This document shows, one piece after another, positions 1 to 4,614 of a DNA stretch of 21,524 nucleotides; position 1 is the first letter of the stretch; every line of letters starts with the position of its first letter. Source of the DNA: Comamonadaceae bacterium CG_4_10_14_3_um_filter_60_75 (GTDB lineage Bacteria; Pseudomonadota; Gammaproteobacteria; Burkholderiales; Burkholderiaceae_C); NCBI GenBank assembly GCA_002784245.1, contig PFKL01000107.1, positions 1 to 21,524 on the forward strand, written 5' to 3'. Under the pieces are notes generated by a model. That model saw only the letters and a program-made list of their open reading frames with translations. It had not been told where the DNA came from and did no database searches. A program made the translations under genes and the position numbers.

Positions 1-77
1 CAGTGCTAGGCGCAAGACGCGCCGTTTAGCTCTGCTAAACAAGTGGATTGAAACGACGCAATGCGCCCGTCAGTGCC
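1..77. repeat. hairpin-rich segment at window edge, possible dispersed repeat
   Basis: A perfect 7-bp stem with a 3-nt loop (GTTTAGC, TCT, GCTAAAC) lies at 24-40. Around it is an imperfect outer palindrome, with GGCGCA at 9-14 facing TGCGCC at 62-67 and CAGTG-like ends at 1-5 and 71-75. The compact nested symmetry looks like a mobile or REP-type repeat rather than a promoter. I recall similar strings recurring in Comamonadaceae genomes, but I cannot confirm copy number from this window. Confidence 0.35.
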
Positions 78-175
78 GCCGGAAAAGGGCTATTTGTAAT
101 TTCTGCATCCCTTAGCAGGGCAATCAGAGTGGAAAAGGGTTGGCGTAACGAATGAAATTAAACTAACTTTGATTT
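1..175. other. gene-free region left of the TetR-family gene
   Basis: No convincing gene lies here on either strand. The plus-strand frame starting at base 2 stays open to TAG at 113-115 but has no start codon in view, and its arginine/cysteine-rich translation does not look like a protein family end. On the minus strand all ATG-started frames stop quickly. Besides the hairpin at 1-77 there is a 9-bp direct repeat GGAAAAGGG at 81-89 and 131-139. If an efflux operon is transcribed leftward from the operator at 185-208, this is its leader. Confidence 0.5.
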
Positions 176-196
176 TTGCCGAAGTATACATACAAT
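169..196 (+). promoter_or_regulatory. candidate promoter of the TetR-family gene
   Basis: TTGATT (169-174) and TACAAT (191-196) are separated by 16 bp and match the sigma-70 consensus at four and five of six positions. The -10 box lies inside the palindrome at 185-208, so repressor bound there would block this promoter. This implies autoregulation. The predicted start near 203 is downstream of the TTG at 176, which argues against translation beginning there. Confidence 0.5.
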
Positions 197-212
197 CATG
201 AATGTATATTAA
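183..212 (-). promoter_or_regulatory. candidate leftward (divergent) promoter
   Basis: On the minus strand, TATACT (188 to 183) makes a good -10 box, and TTAATA (212 to 207) lies 18 bp upstream as a -35 box. Both overlap the inverted repeat at 185-208. Transcription would run left out of the window, as expected for an efflux pump operon divergent from its repressor. No target gene is visible in the window, so this is an inference from position and motif. Confidence 0.4.
185..208. promoter_or_regulatory. AcrR/TtgR-like operator palindrome
   Basis: TATACAT (185-191) and ATGTATA (202-208) form perfect 7-bp arms around a 10-bp centre, with two more symmetric pairs inside. The 24-bp span and the TACATACA...GAATGTAT layout closely resemble the Escherichia coli AcrR operator. 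By my recollection of that site, the stretch 187-210 matches it at about 19 of 24 positions. It sits directly upstream of a gene for an AcrR-type repressor, so it is probably that protein's binding site. Confidence 0.65.
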
Positions 213-218
213 TTAACC

Positions 219-239
219 TTTCAAATTTCAAATTTCAAA
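219..239 (+). repeat. three tandem copies of TTTCAAA
   Basis: Three exact 7-bp copies (219-225, 226-232, 233-239) sit in the untranslated leader, ending 8 bp before the ATG at 248. They occupy the place where a Shine-Dalgarno sequence would be, and none is evident. A unit length that is not a multiple of three in a leader could change spacing by slippage, but three copies are few. Confidence 0.6.
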
Positions 240-247
240 CCATCCGC

Positions 248-880
248 ATGGCACGTCGAACCAAACAAGAGGCACAAGCAACCCGCCAGCAATTGCTGGA
301 GGCTGCGATACGGGTGTTTGCAGAAAAAGGTGTTTCACGCACCTCGCTGCAAGACATTGCGCAGCGCGCCGGGGTGAGTCGGGGTGCCATTTATTGGCAT
401 TTCGCCAACAAGGCTGATCTTTTTGACGCGATGATGGAAAGTGCTGTTCTGCCCATGGAGCAGGCATTGCAGCAAATCGGGCACGTTGCCGGCCAAGACC
501 CGCTGCATGAGCTTGAGGGCGCGTTGTTGTTTTCCATGCGCAGCATCGCCAGCGACCCACGCATTCGCGCCATTTTTGAGATTGCCACGCTCAAAGTGGA
601 GTACGTGGATGAGTTGTTAACGGTGAAAGCCCGTTATGCAGCGTCTTGTGCCGACGCCACACGCGAAATCAAGCGCAGCTTGCAAGACGCCTCAACCCAC
701 CATGGTGTGCTGTTGCGTGTGCCGGTTGCGGTGGCGGCACAGGGCTTGCAGGCGATGATGACGGGTTTGGTTCACACCTGGATACTGGCACCAGATTCGT
801 ACGCGCTGGTGGAAGTGTCGCAAGCGGCGATTCATTCTTACTTGCTTGGCTTGGGCTTTGTGCGGCCTGATAGCATCTAA
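248..880 (+). CDS. TetR-family repressor, AcrR/TtgR type (efflux regulator)
   Basis: The protein has 210 residues, the usual size for this family. The N-terminus (MARRTKQEAQATR) is the typical opening of AcrR/TtgR/MtrR-like repressors. The helix-turn-helix covers about residues 32-52 and ends in the family motif GAIYWHF (46-52). The rest is the variable ligand-binding domain that in relatives senses drugs, solvents or bile salts. I chose ATG 248 because the conserved family start falls there and the predicted promoter and operator lie at 169-208; an in-frame TTG at 176 would be upstream of the transcription start. No clear ribosome binding site is visible. Relatives usually repress a divergent RND efflux operon, which would lie left of the window. 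The exact orthology (AcrR, TtgR or MexR-like naming) is not settled. Confidence 0.85.
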   Translation: MARRTKQEAQATRQQLLEAAIRVFAEKGVSRTSLQDIAQRAGVSRGAIYWHFANKADLFDAMMESAVLPMEQALQQIGHVAGQDPLHELEGALLFSMRSIASDPRIRAIFEIATLKVEYVDELLTVKARYAASCADATREIKRSLQDASTHHGVLLRVPVAVAAQGLQAMMTGLVHTWILAPDSYALVEVSQAAIHSYLLGLGFVRPDSI

Positions 881-931
881 CGGCGCAATCACTGGATTGG
901 CATGCCTGCACTGAAACTTGGAGTCTAGACA

Positions 932-1501
932 ATGAACTTAGCCATTAAACAACATGTGATCTCGGTCGATGACTACCTGCAAGGCGAATTGCAGAGTGAC
1001 ATCCGTCATGAATATCTGGCCGGCGAGGTGTATGCCATGGCGGGTGCGGGGGAAAAACACAACCGCATCAGCCTGAATATTGCCTTTCACCTGCGCGCGG
1101 CCAGCCGTGGCAAGGCCTGTGGGGTGTTCATCAGCGACATGAAACTGCGCATTGAGAGCAGCGACACTTTTTATTACCCCGATGTGTTGGTCAGCTGCGA
1201 CCCGGCTGACAACCAACCCCTGTTCAAGTCGCAGCCCTGCTTGTTGGTTGAAGTGTTGTCACCGTCCACCGAAGCCATTGACCGGCGCGAAAAATTGCAT
1301 GCCTACCGCAAGTTGCCCAGCTTGCAGCACTACCTGCTGGTGTCGCAAGAGAAGCGCTCGGTGCAATGGCATCAGCGCGATGCGGCCGGACAATGGCTGG
1401 TAAGCGACCTGCAGGACAGCGGCACGCTGGACTTGGCTTGCCCTGGCTTGGCGCTCACGCTCACGCTGGACGATGTTTACGAAGATGTGACGCTGTCCTG
1501 A
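932..1501 (+). CDS. Uma2-family protein (PD-(D/E)XK nuclease-like, DUF820)
   Basis: This 189-residue protein has the Uma2 layout. An N-terminal H26-E27-Y28 with G31-E32 is followed by PDVLV with D84, then VEVLSPST with E107 and a lysine at 121 in the REKLHAY stretch. These are the acidic and basic residues expected of the restriction-endonuclease-like core. Members are abundant in cyanobacteria and scattered in proteobacteria, and their function is not established. A GGAG (920-923) precedes ATG 932 at normal spacing. It stands 51 bp after the TetR gene with no partner antitoxin or methylase, and a small terminator-like hairpin follows. Activity is inferred from fold only. Confidence 0.8.
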   Translation: MNLAIKQHVISVDDYLQGELQSDIRHEYLAGEVYAMAGAGEKHNRISLNIAFHLRAASRGKACGVFISDMKLRIESSDTFYYPDVLVSCDPADNQPLFKSQPCLLVEVLSPSTEAIDRREKLHAYRKLPSLQHYLLVSQEKRSVQWHQRDAAGQWLVSDLQDSGTLDLACPGLALTLTLDDVYEDVTLS

Positions 1502-1538
1502 TACCGCTGCCAAACCAGCCAATTAGTGCTGTCAGTTC

Positions 1539-1557
1539 AGCCCGCTTGGGCTTGTTT
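1539..1557 (+). terminator. short Rho-independent terminator candidate after the Uma2 gene
   Basis: AGCCC (1539-1543), loop GCTT, and GGGCT (1548-1552) form a perfect 5-bp stem followed by TGTTT. It lies 38 bp after the Uma2 stop codon and before tsaD. The stem is short and the T-tract is interrupted, so it is probably only partly effective. Confidence 0.45.
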
Positions 1558-1590
1558 GCCTCAGGTCGCGGCCATTTAAACTAGGCTGCT

Positions 1591-2673
1591 ATGGCAAAAA
1601 ACTTACTGGTGTTGGGCATTGAATCCTCGTGCGACGAAACCGGGGTGGCCTTGGTGCGTGTCAGTGGGCAGGGCTTGCCGCAGCTGCTGGCGCATGCGCT
1701 GTACAGCCAGATTGAGATGCACAAGGCCTATGGCGGCGTTGTGCCCGAACTGGCCAGTCGCGACCATATCCGCCGTGTTTTGCCGCTGACCCAAGAGGTG
1801 TTACATGACGCCGACAAAACCTTGCAAGATGTGGATGTGGTGGCGTTTACCCGCGGACCTGGTTTGGCAGGTGCCTTGCTGGTAGGCGCTGGTGTGGCTT
1901 GTGCGCTGGCTGCTGCCCTGGGTAAACCAGTGCTCGGTGTGCACCACCTGGAAGGGCATTTGTTGTCACCGTTTTTAAGTGCTGACACACCGCAGTTTCC
2001 GTTTGTGGCACTGTTGGTGTCGGGCGGGCACACCCAGCTGATGCGGGTCGATGGGGTTGGGCAATACCAAATTCTGGGTGAAACCATTGACGATGCGGCG
2101 GGTGAGGCGTTTGACAAATCAGCCAAGATGCTGGGACTGCCCTATCCGGGTGGTGCGGCGCTTGGGCAACTGGCCGAGCAGGGCGACCCCAAGGCATTCA
2201 AGTTGCCGCGCCCCTTGCTGCACAGCGGTGATCTGGATTTTTCGTTTGCCGGTTTGAAAACGGCGGTGATGGTGCAAACCCGCAAATGTGCGGCTGCGCT
2301 TGAGTGCGCGGTGGACGCGTTGCCGCACGCCACGCTGGCTGATCTGGCGGCATCCACACAAGCGGCGATCGTGGAAGTGCTGGTGAAAAAGGCGCTCACC
2401 GCGCTGAAGCAAACCGGCTTGCAGCGTCTGGTGGTTGCTGGTGGGGTGGGAGCCAACCGCGATTTACGCCGCCAGCTCAACGTCGAATGCGCCCGCCGTG
2501 GCGTGCGCGTGCATTACCCCGAGCTGCATTTGTGCACCGATAACGGTGCCATGATCGCCATGGCCGCGGCCATGCGGCTGCAGTCTGGCCAGCAGCAGGC
2601 CAACTGCGACTACGCCTTTGACGTCAAACCGCGTTGGCCGCTCGATGCCATCTGCGTTGAGCCGACCCTGTAA
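1591..2673 (+). CDS. tsaD: tRNA threonylcarbamoyltransferase TsaD
   Basis: TsaD transfers the threonylcarbamoyl group from threonylcarbamoyl-AMP to A37 of tRNAs that read ANN codons, working with TsaB and TsaE in the cytoplasm. The sequence opens with the family signature GIESSCDETG (9-18). It has the metal-binding HHLEGH motif (118-123, with H119 and H123 as ligands), the nucleotide-binding SGGHT (144-148) and a late DNGAM with D317. At 360 residues it is slightly longer than the E. coli protein. Only a weak AGG (1583-1585) precedes the ATG. A TAAACT at 1577-1582 could be a -10 box, which would give an almost leaderless message. It is essential or near-essential in most bacteria. The partners tsaB, tsaC and tsaE are not in this window. 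Confidence 0.97.
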   Translation: MAKNLLVLGIESSCDETGVALVRVSGQGLPQLLAHALYSQIEMHKAYGGVVPELASRDHIRRVLPLTQEVLHDADKTLQDVDVVAFTRGPGLAGALLVGAGVACALAAALGKPVLGVHHLEGHLLSPFLSADTPQFPFVALLVSGGHTQLMRVDGVGQYQILGETIDDAAGEAFDKSAKMLGLPYPGGAALGQLAEQGDPKAFKLPRPLLHSGDLDFSFAGLKTAVMVQTRKCAAALECAVDALPHATLADLAASTQAAIVEVLVKKALTALKQTGLQRLVVAGGVGANRDLRRQLNVECARRGVRVHYPELHLCTDNGAMIAMAAAMRLQSGQQQANCDYAFDVKPRWPLDAICVEPTL

Positions 2674-2710
2674 ACTACCTCTCCTTTGACGTCGTTGTGA
2701 GAAATTGATT

Positions 2711-4000
2711 GTGGTGACTGTGTTATTGCGTGCCTTGAAAGGCTTGGCGCTGGTTTCGATTTTGAGTGTTTCCGCGCAGGCGCAGGCGGCGCAAGAACCC
2801 ATCAAGATCGCGCTGATCGAGGCACTGAGTGGTCCTTTTGCCAACACCGGTGAAGCCGTTTTTCGTAACCTGCAGTGGGCTACCGAACTTGTTAACGCAC
2901 GCGGCGGTGTTCGTTTGCCGGGCTTGGCCGAAGGCCGTGCGCTGCAACTGGAACGCTACGACAGCAAAGGCCAATCCGAAGAGGCGTTGACGGTGCTCAA
3001 GGCGGCCATCGACCAGGGCGCGCGCGTGGTCATGCAGGGCAATTCGTCGGCCGTGGCGGCGGCCTTGATAGATGCCATCAACAAGCACAACGCGCGCGAG
3101 CCGCTCAAGCGGGTGATTTTCCTGAACTATTCGGCGGTCGATCCGATTTTGACCAACGAGAAATGCAGTTTTTGGCATTTCCGTTTTGACGCCCACGCCG
3201 ACATGCGCATGAGCGCACTGATGACGGTGCTGAAAGACGACGCAGCGCTGAAAAGCGTTTACATCATCGGCCAGGATTACAGCTTTGGCCAGGCTGTAGG
3301 TCGCGAGGCACGACGCCAGCTCGGCGTGCTGCGTCCCGATGTGCAGATCGTCGGCGAGGAGTTGCACCCTGTGGGCCGCATCAAAGATTTCTTGCCCTAC
3401 GCCAGCAAAATCAAGGCCAGCGGCGCGCAGGCAGTCATTACTGGCAACTGGGGAAACGACTTGACGCTGTTGGTCAAAGCGGCCAAGGACGTGGGTTTTG
3501 ACGGCAAGTTCTACACCTTTTACGGTAACGCCTTGGGCGCGCCAGCGGCTATCGGTGAGGCGGGTATCGGTAAGGTGCTTGCGGTGGCCGACTGGTTGCC
3601 CAACGTGGTCACGCCGCAGAGTGCTGCGTTTTACCAGGCGTTTCGCCAGCGTTTTTCCAGGCCTCAAGACGACTACGTGCACATGCGCATGCAGCTCATG
3701 GTCCAGGCGCTGGTGCAGGCCATTGAAGCTGCAGGAACGATTGATTCCATAGCTGTTGCCACCCAGCTGGAGCGGGCCAGGGTCACTTTTTATGCACAAA
3801 CCGGCAGCATGCGTGCGGCTGATCACCAGTTTCAGCAGAGCCTGGTTGTCGGCGTCATGGATCGCCAGGGCGCCCCTGGCGTTTCTTTTGATGTGGAAGG
3901 TTCTGGCTACGGCTTTCGGGTGATCAAGACCATCAGCGCCGACCAGGCCCAGCAGCCTACTTCCTGCAAGATGCAGCGACCCGAAGGCGTCGGGCTATAA
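2711..4000 (+). CDS. periplasmic substrate-binding protein, branched-chain amino acid ABC transporter type (LivK-like)
   Basis: The protein has about 429 residues. It begins with a signal peptide (hydrophobic core about residues 11-22, AQAQAA cleavage region near 24-27) without a lipobox, so it should be a soluble periplasmic protein. The mature start, IKIALIEALSGPFA, is typical of the type I periplasmic binding fold used by Liv/Urt/amide transporters. Several start codons are close together: TTG 2705, GTG 2711, GTG 2714, GTG 2720. GTG 2711 is chosen because GAGA (2699-2702) lies 8 bp before it. No permease or ATPase genes adjoin, so it is an orphan binding protein, and its ligand cannot be read from the sequence. 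Its stop codon lies inside the -10 box of the rpsO promoter. Confidence 0.85.
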   Translation: MVTVLLRALKGLALVSILSVSAQAQAAQEPIKIALIEALSGPFANTGEAVFRNLQWATELVNARGGVRLPGLAEGRALQLERYDSKGQSEEALTVLKAAIDQGARVVMQGNSSAVAAALIDAINKHNAREPLKRVIFLNYSAVDPILTNEKCSFWHFRFDAHADMRMSALMTVLKDDAALKSVYIIGQDYSFGQAVGREARRQLGVLRPDVQIVGEELHPVGRIKDFLPYASKIKASGAQAVITGNWGNDLTLLVKAAKDVGFDGKFYTFYGNALGAPAAIGEAGIGKVLAVADWLPNVVTPQSAAFYQAFRQRFSRPQDDYVHMRMQLMVQALVQAIEAAGTIDSIAVATQLERARVTFYAQTGSMRAADHQFQQSLVVGVMDRQGAPGVSFDVEGSGYGFRVIKTISADQAQQPTSCKMQRPEGVGL

Positions 4001-4001
4001 T
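3996..4001 (+). promoter_or_regulatory. -10 box of the rpsO promoter
   Basis: A perfect TATAAT follows the G-rich GGGC that commonly precedes -10 boxes in Burkholderiales. It includes the TAA stop codon (3998-4000) of the upstream gene. The -35 region (GCAGCG at 3973-3978, 17-bp spacing) is poor. Transcription would start near 4008, giving a leader of about 79 nt before rpsO. Confidence 0.6.
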
Positions 4002-4007
4002 TCGCAG

Positions 4008-4080
4008 CCCTGCGCACCGTGCAGAGCCGCACGTCAGGGGCAGTTCCAGCGCCTGACGCAAGTTGTTTACCCTCAAAGGA
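4008..4080 (+). promoter_or_regulatory. structured rpsO leader, possible S15 autoregulatory site
   Basis: Two stem-loops lie between the predicted transcription start and the ribosome binding site. The first is CTGCGC (4010-4015), loop ACC, GTGCAG (4019-4024). The second has perfect 7-bp arms CGTCAGG (4032-4038) and CCTGACG (4052-4058). The Shine-Dalgarno AAAGGA (4075-4080) follows. S15 represses its own translation through structured leaders in several bacterial groups. A role here is inferred from position and structure only. Confidence 0.4.
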
Positions 4081-4086
4081 AATCTC

Positions 4087-4353
4087 ATGATCGCATCCAG
4101 CGTTAAAGCCGCTGTTGTCAAAGACAACGCACGTCAAGCCGGTGACACCGGTAGTCCCGAAGTTCAGGTGGCACTGCTCACCGCCCGCATCAATGAATTG
4201 ATGCCCCACTTCAAAACCCACGCCAAAGACCACCACGGCCGTCGCGGTTTGCTGCGCATGGTAAGCCGTCGCCGCAAGTTGCTCGACTACCTTAAAGGCA
4301 AAGACGCTGATCGCTATATCGCTCTGATCGCCAAGCTGGGTCTGCGCAAGTAA
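4087..4353 (+). CDS. rpsO: 30S ribosomal protein S15
   Basis: This 88-residue protein is the early-binding 16S rRNA protein of the small-subunit platform. The stretches GDTGSPEVQVALLTARI, HAKDHHGRRGLLRMVSRRRK and LLDYLKGKD are diagnostic for S15, including the conserved HxxDHHSRRGL-type region. ATG 4087 is chosen because AAAGGA ends 6 bp before it and the length matches the family (88-89). An upstream in-frame TTG at 4063 has no support. It is followed by pnp, the usual neighbour, with a repeat cluster of about 90 bp between them. Confidence 0.98.
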   Translation: MIASSVKAAVVKDNARQAGDTGSPEVQVALLTARINELMPHFKTHAKDHHGRRGLLRMVSRRRKLLDYLKGKDADRYIALIAKLGLRK

Positions 4354-4365
4354 AAAGGTCAAAGA

Positions 4366-4458
4366 GTTTAAAGGGGCTAGGCTCGAATTAAATTAAGTTT
4401 AAAGGGGCCAGGCTCGAATTAAATTAAACCAATTTAATTCGAGCCTGGCCCCTTTAAA
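4366..4458. repeat. REP-like cluster: two direct units and one inverted unit
   Basis: Two tandem 31-bp units (4366-4396 and 4397-4427) differ at one base, T4378 versus C4409. A third copy lies inverted at 4431-4458 and is the exact reverse complement of 4398-4425. The core reads AAAGGGGCCAGGCTCGAATT. Units two and three form a perfect 28-bp stem with loop AAACC (4426-4430). Such mixed direct and inverted arrays are typical of REP/BIME-type elements mobilised by Y1 tyrosine transposases; no transposase is present here. Similar strings (core with CTCGAATT and GGGGYCAG) are, from memory, widespread beside such transposases. In the rpsO-pnp transcript the stem would be a long double strand. Confidence 0.8.
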
Positions 4459-4470
4459 TAGTTAGAGACG

Positions 4471-4557
4471 GCAAAACACAAGCGAAGCTGTGTCATTCCA
4501 AAGCCTGCTGCACCCCAAGCGGGGCGGACTCTGGAATGGCATCGTGTTCTGTGTTGC
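4471..4557 (+). promoter_or_regulatory. long imperfect stem-loop in the pnp leader, candidate RNase III site
   Basis: Outer arms AACACA (4475-4480) and TGTGTT (4550-4555), middle arms CATTCCA (4494-4500) and TGGAATG (4532-4538), and an apical CCCC-AAGC-GGGG (4513-4524) stack into one long interrupted stem upstream of the pnp ribosome binding site. In E. coli the pnp leader carries a hairpin cut by RNase III, after which PNPase represses its own synthesis. The same arrangement is inferred here. Confidence 0.5.
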
Positions 4558-4614
4558 GGCCTCTGGGCTTCGGTGGGATGGCCAACATCCCCCAAATTCA
4601 CAGGAGAAATCAAA

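Noticed and set aside
2..115. Plus-strand open frame at the left edge
   Set aside because: There is no start codon in view, the translation is compositionally odd (Arg/Cys rich) and it overlaps a palindromic segment; it is more likely repeat DNA than a gene end.
81..139. Direct repeat GGAAAAGGG at 81-89 and 131-139
   Set aside because: Two 9-bp purine copies 50 bp apart can occur by chance; no further structure ties them together.
176..247. TTG-initiated N-terminal extension of the TetR-family gene
   Set aside because: It would begin upstream of the predicted transcription start and translate the operator and TTTCAAA repeats; the conserved family N-terminus begins at ATG 248.
2723..3826. 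Minus-strand open frame (367 codons) opposite the binding-protein gene
   Set aside because: It has the same antisense-shadow character; the plus-strand product has a signal peptide and a family fold.
4063..4086. Upstream TTG start for rpsO
   Set aside because: It would place the ribosome binding site AAAGGA inside the coding sequence and make S15 longer than the family.
4366..4458. CRISPR array
   Set aside because: There are only three units, one inverted, with no unique spacers and no cas genes; the layout is REP/BIME-like.
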